This document shows, in pieces, positions 24,464 to 35,347 of a stretch of DNA of 41,922 nucleotides. The stretch lies in the NCBI GenBank assembly GCA_947626685.1, contig CANQTD010000001.1, forward strand, positions 98,393 through 140,314, in the 5' to 3' direction. Under the pieces are notes generated by a model. That model had not been told where the DNA came from and ran no database searches. It saw only the letters and a program-made list of their open reading frames with translations. The stretch is from an uncultured Clostridia bacterium (GTDB taxonomy: Bacteria > Bacillota > Clostridia > Christensenellales > Borkfalkiaceae). The stretch's first letter is position 1. Each line of letters starts with the position of its first letter. Both the position numbers and the translations under genes were made by a program.

Positions 24464-24558
24464 ACATTTCATTGTATCGCGCGCGCCCGCTTTTTGTGAC
24501 AGCGGCATGCGGCCCGAAGCATTGAAATTTTCGCTGTTCGAAACGGAAAGTGCGCTTG

Positions 24559-24845
24559 CCCCCTCCGTGGGAGGGGGATATGGGGGTGGGGCGAATTTTA
24601 ATGACGTCAACGGGTCGTACCCACCTCAGTCTCACTTCGTTCGACAGCTCCTCCTCGGGAGGAGCCGAGAACTACTTTGTCGCGAACCCCCTCAGTCACT
24701 CCGTGACAGCTCCCCCAAAGGGGGAGCCAAGAGAGTTGGTGCGCGGACAGCTCCTCCTCGGGAGGAGCCGAGAACTGTCTACTACGCGAACCCCCTCAGT
24801 CTCGCTTACGCTCGACAGCTCCCCCTCAAGGGGGAGCCAAGAACT
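24559..24845. repeat. Cluster of short palindromic intergenic repeats
   Basis: The 512-base gap between the nitrilase-fold gene and mscL has no gene. It starts with a hairpin CCCCCTCC/GGAGGGGG (24559-24577). Four related units follow at about 24621-24673, 24687-24733, 24746-24776 (truncated at its left) and 24791-24845. Each full unit has a CCTCAGTC start, a small inner hairpin, GACAGCTCC, and a second hairpin ending GGGGAGCC or GGAGGAGCC. From memory such CTCAGTC...GACAGCTCCCCC...GGGGGAGCC elements are widespread between genes in gut Clostridia. They code for nothing visible and are probably non-autonomous, REP- or MITE-like sequences. Confidence 0.75.
24643..24776. repeat. Exact 31-bp direct repeat within the cluster
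   Basis: The bases 24643-24673 recur exactly at 24746-24776 (start GACAGCTCCTCC, end GAGAACT), 103 bases apart. This points to a recent duplication or slippage inside the repeat cluster. Confidence 0.8.
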
Positions 24846-24940
24846 CCTCATACCGAACCCGAGGCGTAGCCGAAGGTGAGTGTATCTTTAAGATTCACTC
24901 GCTACGCTCGGAATGAGGGTAGAGGAGCCAAGATGAGACG

Positions 24941-24968
24941 AAAAAACCTTCCCCGCGGGGAAGGTTTT
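24941..24968 (-). terminator. Intrinsic terminator of the purA-mscL operon
   Basis: A perfect 26-base palindrome (24943-24968, arms AAAACCTTCCCCG/CGGGGAAGGTTTT) is followed on the minus strand by a run of six Ts ending at 24941. It lies 7 bases past the mscL stop and ends the six-gene operon. Confidence 0.92.
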
Positions 24969-24975
24969 CGGAGCG

Positions 24976-25449
24976 TTATTCGTTCTTGTTTTTGAGCAGG
25001 TCGCGGATCTCCGTGAGCAGTTCTTCCGTCGTGGGAGCGGGAGGTGCGGGAGGCGTTTCGGGCTCTGCGGGAGGCGCGTTCTTCGCCTCTCTTGCGGCCT
25101 TCATCTGGTCTGCCTTCGCGCGGATGTGGTTCACCGTATACACGATGAGGAAGAGCACGAACGCCGTGAGGAGGAAGGTGATGATCGCGGAGATCACGAT
25201 GCCGAAATCGAGCACGACTGCGGGAGCGGTCTCTACGCCATCTACGACGGTGGCGGCGCGCAAAACTACTTGCAACGCGCCGAATCCGTCCTCACCGACG
25301 CCGATCCATTGAAGGAGAGGCGTGAGGATGCCGTTCACGAGCGCGGTGATGATCGCCGTGAATGCGCCGCCCACGATGATGCCGACAGCCATGTCGAGCA
25401 CGTTCCCGCGGGCAATGAAGTCTTTGAATTCTTTCAAGAATCCTTTCAT
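24976..25449 (-). CDS. mscL: Large-conductance mechanosensitive channel
   Basis: Homopentameric membrane pore that opens under extreme tension to release solutes during osmotic downshock. The 157 residues have the hallmark N-terminus (FKDFIARGNVLDMAVGIIVGGAF), TM1 at about 15-45, a periplasmic loop, TM2 at about 83-107, and a C-terminal helical bundle preceded by an alanine/proline-rich linker (about 124-140) longer than in E. coli. It is the last gene of the operon, 3 bases after malQ; its GGAGGT ribosome site lies at the end of malQ. A strong terminator follows. Confidence 0.97.
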   Translation of the reverse strand: MKGFLKEFKDFIARGNVLDMAVGIIVGGAFTAIITALVNGILTPLLQWIGVGEDGFGALQVVLRAATVVDGVETAPAVVLDFGIVISAIITFLLTAFVLFLIVYTVNHIRAKADQMKAAREAKNAPPAEPETPPAPPAPTTEELLTEIRDLLKNKNE

Positions 25450-25452
25450 AAG

Positions 25453-26952
25453 TTACCTCCGATAAATTTTTATCATTTTTTTCAGCCGCGCCCGCGTGCG
25501 GGCGGAGAGCTGTTTTTTCAGCATGAACTTCCAATTCGTCCCCTGCGTTCCCGGCACGTTCATGCGGGCCGCGTTGCCGAGCGCGAGCAGGTCCTGAACG
25601 GGAATGACGGAAAGCGCCGCTTTCGACGCGAAGGCGAGACGCACGAACGCCTCGGGGAAGCCCTCCCCTTTGGAGCCGAGATTGGTGATGATCCCCTCCT
25701 CTTCGAGCGCCTGCGCGACGCGGGAACGGAACAGGATATACTCCTCTGCGGAGAGCGAATCGATGTACCCTTTGACGGTGTCGTTGTCGTGCGTGCCCGT
25801 GTAGACGACGCTGTTCAGCCCGATATTTTTGGGCAGATACTCGTTTTCCTCGTCGCCGTCGAAGGCAAACAGGAGCACTTTCATGCCGGGGAAGCCCGTC
25901 TTTTTGAGAAGGGCGCGCACGCCGTCGTCTATGACGCCGAGGTCCTCTGCGATGACGCTCTGTCTCTCTTCGGGCGCGAGGGCGGCGAAGAGCTCCGCGC
26001 CGGGGCCCTCCTGCCAAACGCCGCGTGCGGCGGTCTCGGCGTCCGCGTCCACCTCGTAGTAGCGGTCGATGCCGCGGAAGTGGTCGATGCGGACGAGATC
26101 GTAGGTGGAGAGGGCGCGGCGGAGGCGGTTCGTCCACCATGCGTAGTGCTCTTCCCTGTGCGCCTTCCAATCATAGACGGGGTTGCCCCAGAGCTGGCCG
26201 CTCTCCGAAAAATAATCGGGGGGGACGCCCGCGACCTTCGTAGGCCTGAGATCTTCGTCCAATTTGAAGAGGGCGGGATGCGCCCAGACGTCCGCGCTGT
26301 CGTAGGCGACGTAGAGCGGGATATCGCCGACCACGGAGACGCCGAGACGGCGGCACGCGGCTTTGAGCTTCTCCCACTGCTGCCAAAAGACGTATTGCAG
26401 GAACTGCCAGAAGAGGTATTCCTCGTGATGCTCGGTGCGCAGCCGTTCGAGCGCGTCGGCGTCGCGGTATTTGATGGGCTCTTCCCAATCGCAGAAGCTC
26501 CCGCCGTACACCGTCTTTGCGGCCATGAACAGCGCGTAATCCTCGAACCTCCCCTTTTTGACGAAGGCGCGGAAATCCCCGTCGTCGAAATGGAAACGGG
26601 AGAACGCGAGGCGCAAAGTGGCGTAGCGTTCCTCATAGAGGGCGGCGTAATCGACCTCTTGCGACTTTTTGTACCGTTTTCTGAGCGATTTGAGTTCCCT
26701 GCGCTTCAAAAGCCCCATCTTTCCGAGCTCATCGAGGTCGATGAAATAGGGATTGCCCGAATCGCACGCGACGGATTGGTAGGGAGAATCGCAGTATCCC
26801 GTCTGCACGAGAGGGAGGATCTGCCAGATCTTCACGCCGCATTTTGCGAGCTTTGCCGCAAAGGGATAGGCCTCTCCGAGCGAACCGACGCCGTATTTCC
26901 CGGGAAGGGAAGAGATGTGGCAGAGCACGCCCGCCTTTCTGATTTTTTTCAT
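25453..26952 (-). CDS. malQ: 4-alpha-glucanotransferase (amylomaltase, GH77)
   Basis: Transfers alpha-1,4-glucan segments between maltodextrins or to glucose. The 499 residues cover the whole GH77 barrel: nucleophile D290 in VRIDHFRG, acid/base E336 in IAEDLG, and D389 in THDND, plus the N-terminal SSLPGKYGVGSLG and YQSVACDSGNPYFIDL segments. The ribosome site AAAGGA is five bases before the ATG. It follows dapL by 15 bases in an operon otherwise devoted to nucleotide and diaminopimelate synthesis, so it probably serves basal glycogen or maltodextrin metabolism and not induced maltose uptake. Confidence 0.96.
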   Translation of the reverse strand: MKKIRKAGVLCHISSLPGKYGVGSLGEAYPFAAKLAKCGVKIWQILPLVQTGYCDSPYQSVACDSGNPYFIDLDELGKMGLLKRRELKSLRKRYKKSQEVDYAALYEERYATLRLAFSRFHFDDGDFRAFVKKGRFEDYALFMAAKTVYGGSFCDWEEPIKYRDADALERLRTEHHEEYLFWQFLQYVFWQQWEKLKAACRRLGVSVVGDIPLYVAYDSADVWAHPALFKLDEDLRPTKVAGVPPDYFSESGQLWGNPVYDWKAHREEHYAWWTNRLRRALSTYDLVRIDHFRGIDRYYEVDADAETAARGVWQEGPGAELFAALAPEERQSVIAEDLGVIDDGVRALLKKTGFPGMKVLLFAFDGDEENEYLPKNIGLNSVVYTGTHDNDTVKGYIDSLSAEEYILFRSRVAQALEEEGIITNLGSKGEGFPEAFVRLAFASKAALSVIPVQDLLALGNAARMNVPGTQGTNWKFMLKKQLSARTRARLKKMIKIYRR

Positions 26953-26967
26953 GATCGTCCTTTTACT

Positions 26968-30608
<3,641 letters not shown>

Positions 30609-30628
30609 AACGGTCCGCCTTTTTCCCT

Positions 30629-31900
30629 TTACATTTTGATGACGGCGTCGCGCTCTGCGCCGACCGCGACATAGCCGATCTTACAGCTGCACGCCTCCCC
30701 GATGAAGGCGATATATTCGAGGGCTTCCTTCGGAAGTTCCTCCTTTTTCCTGCACTTGGAGATATCGCAGTGCCAGCCTTTCTTCTTCTCGAAAACGGGC
30801 TTGCATCTGCCGAGCGCGTCGGGGTAAGGGAACTCGCGGACGATCTCTCCGTCGAGCTCGTACGCCGTGCAGACTTCGATCTCCTCATAGATCGAGAGAA
30901 TGTCGAGTTTGGTGAGCGCGATCTCGTCTGCGCCCTGACAACGGACGCCGTAGCGGGAAGCGACGACGTCGAAGGGTCCCACCCTTCTCGGCCTGCCCGT
31001 GGCGGCACCGTATTCCCCGCCCGCGGCACGGAGCTTCTCCGCCTTTTCGCCGAAGTATTCCGCCGTGAACGGGCCCTCGCCCACGCAGGAGGAATACGCC
31101 TTCATGACGCCGATCGAGCGGTCGAGTTTCAGATGGGGAACGCCCGCCCCGATGGGCGCGTATGCCGCGATCGTCGAGGAGGAGGACGTGTAGGGATAGA
31201 TCCCGAAGTCGATGTCGCGGAGAGCGCCGAGCTGCGCCTCGAACATGATCTTCTTCCCCTCCGCGTTCGCGCGGTCCAGATAGAGCCCGACGTCGCAGAT
31301 ATACTCTCTGAGGGGCTCGCCGTACTTTTTGAGATATTCCGCCATCTCTTCCGCGGAGACGGGTTCGTGGCGGTAGCCGCCCGCAACGGTGAGGTTCTTC
31401 CACTCGACGATCTCCTGCACGCGCGCGTACAGAGACTTGGCGTGAAGGAGCTCGCCCATGCGGAACGCCTTCTTCATGTATTTATCGGCGTAGACGGGCG
31501 CGATGCCGCGGCGGGTGGAGCCGAACTTCTTATCGGCGAGCCGCTCCTCTTCCAGACAGTCCAAAAGGACGTGGTAGGGCATCGTGATGACGGCTCTGTC
31601 GCTGATCTTCAGATTCTTCGGCGAGACCGAGACCCCCTTTTCGCGCAGCCGCCCGATCTCCTCCGTCAAATGTTTGAGGTCGACGACCATGCCGGGGCCG
31701 AGAACATTGACGACGTTCTCCCTCAAAATGCCCGAGGGGAGAAGGTTGAGAATGAACTTTCCCCGCTCGTTGATCACGGTGTGCCCCGCGTTGTTGCCTC
31801 CCTGATAGCGGCAGACGACGTCGTAGTCCTCGGAGAGAAAATCGACCATCTTTCCCTTTCCCTCGTCTCCCCAGTTGATCCCGCAAACAGATGTCAGCAT
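30629..31900 (-). CDS. purA: Adenylosuccinate synthetase
   Basis: GTP-dependent first step from IMP to AMP. The 423 residues start with the P-loop-like GINWGDEGKGK, containing the catalytic aspartate D12, and NNAGH with H40. The STRRGIAPVYADK IMP-site segment and the GRPRRVGPFD region are also recognisable. It is the first gene of the six-gene operon purA-dapF-pyrG-dapL-malQ-mscL, with a consensus promoter about 50 bases upstream and a GAGG ribosome site 8 bases before the ATG. No riboswitch-like leader is visible; the predicted leader is only about 40 bases. Confidence 0.97.
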   Translation of the reverse strand: MLTSVCGINWGDEGKGKMVDFLSEDYDVVCRYQGGNNAGHTVINERGKFILNLLPSGILRENVVNVLGPGMVVDLKHLTEEIGRLREKGVSVSPKNLKISDRAVITMPYHVLLDCLEEERLADKKFGSTRRGIAPVYADKYMKKAFRMGELLHAKSLYARVQEIVEWKNLTVAGGYRHEPVSAEEMAEYLKKYGEPLREYICDVGLYLDRANAEGKKIMFEAQLGALRDIDFGIYPYTSSSSTIAAYAPIGAGVPHLKLDRSIGVMKAYSSCVGEGPFTAEYFGEKAEKLRAAGGEYGAATGRPRRVGPFDVVASRYGVRCQGADEIALTKLDILSIYEEIEVCTAYELDGEIVREFPYPDALGRCKPVFEKKKGWHCDISKCRKKEELPKEALEYIAFIGEACSCKIGYVAVGAERDAVIKM

Positions 31901-31947
31901 TCCGAGTTCCTCGCTTTTTGTAAGAATCCGTAAAGAAATTACGTTCT

Positions 31948-31977
31948 ATTATACAATGGGATCTCTCCTCTTGTCAA
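31948..31977 (-). promoter_or_regulatory. Consensus promoter of the purA operon
   Basis: On the minus strand a perfect TTGACA (31972-31977) and a perfect TATAAT (31948-31953) are 18 bases apart. The predicted leader is about 40 bases. Confidence 0.92.
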
Positions 31978-32125
31978 GTGTACGAGACCGCTTTTCGCCC
32001 GCGCCGTGAGAGAATTTCCGCGCAGAACTTTTCTCTTTCGCCGCCGTTCGGCACAATGATTGTAAATTTTTACCGTTTCATTGACATAAAACTATCACTT
32101 TTTGCATTTTCCTTACAAAAACGGA

Positions 32126-32154
32126 TTGACATTTTCGATTTTTTGCGTTACAAT
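32126..32154 (+). promoter_or_regulatory. Promoter of the zinc-ribbon NUDIX gene
   Basis: TTGACA (32126-32131) and TACAAT (32149-32154) are 17 bases apart, in an AT-rich stretch. A GGGAGGAG ribosome site follows at 32172-32179, 6 bases before the ATG. The remaining bases between this promoter and the divergent purA promoter (31978-32125) hold nothing else I can recognise. Confidence 0.85.
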
Positions 32155-32185
32155 ACTATAATCATATCATCGGGAGGAGAAAAAT

Positions 32186-32677
32186 ATGTTTTGCAGAGAT
32201 TGCGGCGAAAAACTCACGCTGCGGTTCATGGAAAACGAGGGCCTCGTGCCCTATTGCGGAAATTGCGGCAAGTTCAAATTCCCCTTCTTCCCCGTTGCTG
32301 TTTCGATGGTCGTTGTCCGCCGCACGGATAACCGGATCATGCTCGCAAAGCACGCGCAGGACGACGACTTCAAACTGATCGCGGGCTATATCAAGAAGGG
32401 TGAGAGCGCGGAGAGAACGATCCCGCGCGAACTCCGCGAGGAGACTGCGCTGACTGCGGTCAAATGGAAGTATCTCGGCTCGCGCTACCACGACGCGAAA
32501 GACATTCTGATGCTCGGCTTCCTCGTGACGGCAGACGGCGGGGAACCCGTGCTCAACGAGGAGCTCACCGAGGTGCGCTGGTGCGACCCCGCGGAGGCGA
32601 AGGAGATCATCCGCAAGAATTCCACGGCGGAGTACTTTTTGAACGCCGCCCTCACAGACCTCGCAAGAAAAAAGTGA
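32186..32677 (+). CDS. NUDIX hydrolase with N-terminal zinc ribbon (NudC-like)
   Basis: A 163-residue pyrophosphohydrolase. An N-terminal zinc ribbon (C3, C6, C24, C27) is followed by the NUDIX fold with the box G67-x5-E73-x7-R81-E82-L-R-E85-E86. The glycine normally after the EE pair is threonine (T87), a tolerated but less common change. The zinc ribbon plus NUDIX order resembles the C-terminal part of NAD+ diphosphatases (NudC), so NADH/NAD+ or an NAD cap on RNA are possible substrates; the long N-terminal NudC domain is missing. It is monocistronic, with its own promoter and an intrinsic terminator at 32713-32743. Confidence 0.9.
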   Translation: MFCRDCGEKLTLRFMENEGLVPYCGNCGKFKFPFFPVAVSMVVVRRTDNRIMLAKHAQDDDFKLIAGYIKKGESAERTIPRELREETALTAVKWKYLGSRYHDAKDILMLGFLVTADGGEPVLNEELTEVRWCDPAEAKEIIRKNSTAEYFLNAALTDLARKK

Positions 32678-32712
32678 GCAGTACCGCTCCGAAAATTGCA
32701 TAAAAAATGATA

Positions 32713-32743
32713 GGACGGCAGTAGCCGTCCTTTTGCTTTTTTT
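32713..32743 (+). terminator. Intrinsic terminator of the zinc-ribbon NUDIX gene
   Basis: A 7-bp stem GGACGGC/GCCGTCC with an AGTA loop is followed by TTTTGCTTTTTTT. Classic Rho-independent form, 35 bases after the stop codon. Confidence 0.92.
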
Positions 32744-32814
32744 GTGAATACGAAACCGTGAGGAGACGCCGTACGGGTCGATTTCGGGTGCGTAGATAGC
32801 GGATTATAGCAAAT

Positions 32815-32997
32815 TTATAGCAGTAATGTAGCGAGCAGGTTGCCTTCGCCGATCTTTCTGCCGTATCTGTCGTAAGTGTAGCGCCCGTCATAGTATCCGA
32901 GACGGACGCCGTATTTATCGTAGATCGTCTGCCTGTTGGCCTCGTCTCTGATTTCACCGATTTTCCGACCGTAGCGGTCTTTGAGTACTTGCGTCAT
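32815..32997 (-). CDS. Small repeat protein (possible 4-fold beta-flower type)
   Basis: A 60-residue protein made of imperfect repeats of the form (K/Y)DRYGRKIGE: residues 6-15, 25-35 (YDKYGVRLGYY) and 41-51 (YDRYGRKIGEG). A short hydrophobic tail ends ATLLL. It has a good AGGAG ribosome site 8 bases before the ATG, so it is very probably translated. Repeats of this kind occur in small beta-propeller-like proteins that I recall being named 4-fold or 5-fold beta-flower proteins; the match is from memory. It is the last gene of the minus-strand group that includes the ADP-ribose pyrophosphatase, 92 bases downstream of it. Function unknown. Confidence 0.75.
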   Translation of the reverse strand: MTQVLKDRYGRKIGEIRDEANRQTIYDKYGVRLGYYDGRYTYDRYGRKIGEGNLLATLLL

Positions 32998-33089
32998 ACT
33001 ATTTTCTCCTTTTGTTTTATCGCTTGATCATTTCGCGCGCCATGTAATAGATGTCTGTATCGTTTTCATACTTCTTTCAGATGCGAAAC

Positions 33090-33617
33090 TCAACCGCGGA
33101 GTTGACGATATTGGAGGGCGATGATGGTCTTGCCGTCTTTGATGCGGCCGTCTTGCACCATCGCGTACGCTTCTTCGAGAGGTACGCGCACAACGTCGAG
33201 AAATTCGTCCTCGTCGGGGTGCGCGCTCCCTTTTGCGACCTCTTTTGCCTCATAGATATAGATCTTTTCGTCGGAATAGCCGGGGGTCGGATATATGGTA
33301 AAGATCAGTTCGAGGGAGTCCGCGCAATAGCCCGTCTCCTCCTCGAGCTCCCGCAGCGCCGCGCGCATGGGGTCCTCCCCCGCGTTCAGCTTTCCCGCAG
33401 GGATCTCCCAAAGTTCCTCGCCGTAGGCGTAGCGGAACTGTTTGACGAGGATCACGCTCTCTTCCGTGACTGCCAGAACGCACGCGCCGCCCGGGTGTTC
33501 GACCACCTCGCGCGTACACGCGTTTCCGTTCGGGAGCATGGCGTCGTCTCTGCGGACGTTGATGATCTTGCCGCGGAAAACGTAATTCTTCCGCACCGTC
33601 TTTTCTCCGAGTTCCAT
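33090..33617 (-). CDS. ADP-ribose pyrophosphatase (NUDIX)
   Basis: Hydrolyses ADP-ribose and similar nucleoside diphosphate sugars. The 175 residues match the NudF/YqkG group: a VEHPGGACVLAV strand region, KQFRYAYGEELWEIPAG, and a full NUDIX box beginning GKLNAGE and ending RELEEETGY. I chose the ATG at 33617, which has a GGAG ribosome site at a suitable 6-7 bases. The alternative is a GTG at 33632 that overlaps the upstream stop by 4 bases (GTGA) and adds five residues. It is co-transcribed with the 232-residue unknown gene upstream. No sirtuin-related context is nearby, although ADP-ribose is a sirtuin by-product. Confidence 0.92.
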   Translation of the reverse strand: MELGEKTVRKNYVFRGKIINVRRDDAMLPNGNACTREVVEHPGGACVLAVTEESVILVKQFRYAYGEELWEIPAGKLNAGEDPMRAALRELEEETGYCADSLELIFTIYPTPGYSDEKIYIYEAKEVAKGSAHPDEDEFLDVVRVPLEEAYAMVQDGRIKDGKTIIALQYRQLRG

Positions 33618-33628
33618 AGCGCGCTCCG

Positions 33629-34327
33629 TCACAGCGTTTCCGCAAGCGCAAAGAGCGCGTCCGTGCGTTCGCTCTCGCCGCCGAAAGAACGCAGGAAATA
33701 CCGGTATCCTGTGAGAAGGGCACGCAGCATCCCGCCGTCATGCCGTTCGGCAGCCTCCGAGAGCTTCTCCAAAAGGATCTCCGCGGCCTCCCGTTCCTCC
33801 TCGGGGAGATCGAAGGGAGAAAGCCTCGTCCGCTCCCCCGCGATCATGCTCAGAAGCTCTTCGAAGCCCCCTTCCCCTACGGCGCGGGCGGGAGAGACGT
33901 TGCGGAAACAGCCCTGCACGATCTCCATAAACGGCCGCACGAGGCGGTCGGCGAACCGCGCATAACTTGCGGTATAGCTCCCGTCCACATAGAAATAGCG
34001 GAGAAGGAAATCGTCTAACTTGCGCTTGCCCGCGTCAAATTCGGCAAAGAGACAGAACACAAACGCGAGCAGACGGCTGCGGTCGGCGGGAAGATAGGCG
34101 ACGCCGTGGGGCGCGCCCGGCGAAGCGGGGAATTTCAGATAGGCCGCGCATGCCGCGGGATAGTCGAAATCCTTCGTGACCGCGGTGAAGAGTTCTCTCA
34201 GATCGCGGCTCTGCGCGATCGCCTCGAGCAGCGCGGAGATCCTGCCGTCCGCGTCGCCATACTTCCCTTCCGCGAGTTCGGCGCCTATATCCAAAAACCG
34301 TCGAATCTGTCCGTATCTGTTCTCCAT
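33629..34327 (-). CDS. Conserved-looking protein of unknown function
   Basis: A 232-residue, mostly alpha-helical soluble protein without signal peptide or membrane helix; I do not recognise a family. It is rich in Arg, Glu, Phe and Leu, with a central hydrophobic helix near 86-97 (LLAFVFCLFAEF) and an aromatic motif LLRYFYVDGSYTASYARF (107-124). No catalytic motif stands out. It has a strong GGAGGAG ribosome site and its own promoter (34369-34397), and its stop overlaps the possible GTG start of the NUDIX gene. Codon use matches neighbours, so it looks resident, not acquired. Confidence 0.8.
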   Translation of the reverse strand: MENRYGQIRRFLDIGAELAEGKYGDADGRISALLEAIAQSRDLRELFTAVTKDFDYPAACAAYLKFPASPGAPHGVAYLPADRSRLLAFVFCLFAEFDAGKRKLDDFLLRYFYVDGSYTASYARFADRLVRPFMEIVQGCFRNVSPARAVGEGGFEELLSMIAGERTRLSPFDLPEEEREAAEILLEKLSEAAERHDGGMLRALLTGYRYFLRSFGGESERTDALFALAETL

Positions 34328-34368
34328 ATCTCCTCCGTCTGCGGCAAAAGCCCCGTGCGTTTTTTGTC

Positions 34369-34397
34369 ATTATATCATGAAAACGAAAAAAAGTAAA
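34369..34397 (-). promoter_or_regulatory. Promoter of the unknown gene-NUDIX transcript
   Basis: On the minus strand TTTACT (34392-34397) and a perfect TATAAT (34369-34374) are 17 bases apart, with an extended -10 TG. Confidence 0.75.
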
Positions 34398-34416
34398 AGA
34401 AAATTTCGGAAATATC

Positions 34417-34445
34417 TTGCTTTTATCGGGAATTTCATGTATAAT
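34417..34445 (+). promoter_or_regulatory. Promoter of the HPr-like gene
   Basis: TTGCTT (34417-34422) and a perfect TATAAT (34440-34445) are 17 bases apart. It diverges from the minus-strand promoter at 34369-34397. Confidence 0.7.
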
Positions 34446-34459
34446 GTCCTCAAATACCG

Positions 34460-34477
34460 AATGCGGAGGAACGCATT
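34460..34477 (+). promoter_or_regulatory. Hairpin displaying the ribosome site of the HPr-like gene
   Basis: A 6-bp stem AATGCG/CGCATT holds the Shine-Dalgarno core GAGGAA as its whole loop (34466-34471). Its right arm touches the ATG at 34478. This can present or restrict the ribosome site; either is inference. Confidence 0.5.
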
Positions 34478-34705
34478 ATGAAATCCATCACGATTTCCCT
34501 TGAAATGGCGTCCAGCGTCAAGGAGTTCGTCAACATCACCCAAAGCTACGATTACGAGATCGTCATCAAGAGCGGGCACTACGTCGTTGACGCCAAATCC
34601 ATCCTCGGGATCTTCAGCCTCGACACTTCCAAGCCCGTCACGGTGGAAATTTACAGCGACCACTGCGAAGATCTTCTCGCCAAGCTCTCCAAGTTCGCGG
34701 CATAA
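34478..34705 (+). CDS. HPr-family protein lacking the phospho-histidine (Crh-like)
   Basis: A 75-residue HPr fold. In PTS HPr the segment around residue 15 reads GxHARPA with the phosphorylated histidine; here it is EMASSVKEFVN, with no histidine. The regulatory serine region is kept: AKSILGIFSLD with S41 at the place of HPr Ser46. This combination is that of Bacillus Crh, a catabolite-control cofactor that works only through its serine. So the protein is unlikely to carry phosphate to PTS enzymes and may act with CcpA/HPr kinase, if these exist in this genome. The ribosome site GGAGG is 8 bases before the ATG, inside a hairpin loop. Confidence 0.85.
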   Translation: MKSITISLEMASSVKEFVNITQSYDYEIVIKSGHYVVDAKSILGIFSLDTSKPVTVEIYSDHCEDLLAKLSKFAA

Positions 34706-34746
34706 CTTTCCGCCATGCGCGGTTTATACGGTGAAAGCAAGCGGGT

Positions 34747-34764
34747 CGCTTAATCTTTTAAGCG
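34747..34764 (+). terminator. Possible weak terminator after the HPr-like gene
   Basis: A 7-bp stem CGCTTAA/TTAAGCG with a TCTT loop, flanked by AAGC and GCTT that can extend the pairing with an internal loop. No long T run follows, so it may only reduce read-through into the DUF4364 gene. Confidence 0.4.
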
Positions 34765-34809
34765 GCTTATTTGCGTCTCGCACGAATTCGACGTTACAAA
34801 GGATCTTTC

Positions 34810-35334
34810 ATGCAAGGAAAAGGCGAAACATCGGTCAATAAGCTCATCCTCCTCTTCTTGTTCGACAAGATGGAGAGCCCCCTCTCCGAGAGGACTGTTT
34901 TCGACATGTGCGGCTCGCCCAACGAGTGGATCAACGTGATGTATTGCCGCACGATCATCGAAAAGCTATTGACCGACAATTTCCTCTGCGAGATCCCCAG
35001 CGGGGACGAGCCCCTCTATACGATCACGCCCGAAGGGCGCGAAACGCTTGCCAATTTCTATATCAACATTCCGAGGAGCGTGCGCGAGGAGATCTCGCGG
35101 TTCGTGAAGAACAACAGCGCGAAGTACCGCATGCGGCAGGAATGCAAATCGGACTACTATCAGAACAAGGACGGGTCGTACACCGTCTTTCTGAAGATCC
35201 TCGCGCCCGTCCAACCTATGCTGGAACTCAAATTCGTCGTCCCCGACAAAAAGACGGCGAAAATGGTCTACGAGAAATGGGAGGACAAGGCTGCGGAACT
35301 GTATTCGGTCGTCTATGAGACGTTAGTCGATTAA
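34810..35334 (+). CDS. DUF4364 family protein (winged-helix-like)
   Basis: A 174-residue protein of the DUF4364 family of Clostridia. The N-terminal 80 residues look like a winged helix-turn-helix (KLILLFLFDKMESPLSERTVFDM, ending in YTITPEGRETL). The C-terminal half is an alpha/beta domain beginning near residue 110 (YYQNKDGSYTVFLKIL). Start at the ATG 34810, with AAAGGA 6 bases upstream. A DNA-binding role is suggested by the fold only. It is followed after 13 bases by the TSCPD gene, likely one transcript, possibly with read-through from the HPr-like gene. Confidence 0.85.
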   Translation: MQGKGETSVNKLILLFLFDKMESPLSERTVFDMCGSPNEWINVMYCRTIIEKLLTDNFLCEIPSGDEPLYTITPEGRETLANFYINIPRSVREEISRFVKNNSAKYRMRQECKSDYYQNKDGSYTVFLKILAPVQPMLELKFVVPDKKTAKMVYEKWEDKAAELYSVVYETLVD

Positions 35335-35347
35335 AGGAGAAAATATC

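Noticed and set aside
24464..24975. CRISPR array
   Set aside because: The repeats are few, unequal in length, and not separated by constant-size unique spacers; they are palindromic intergenic elements.
33019..33078. Short coding-like stretch on the minus strand (ending in MAREMIKR) between the ADP-ribose pyrophosphatase and the 60-residue protein
   Set aside because: It looks like the tail of a protein but has an in-frame stop just upstream, no start except at the last eight codons, and no ribosome site. At most a gene relic.
34771..34809. Upstream extension of the DUF4364 frame to an ATG at 34771
   Set aside because: The extra 13 residues are not family-like and the ATG at 34810 has its own AAAGGA ribosome site.
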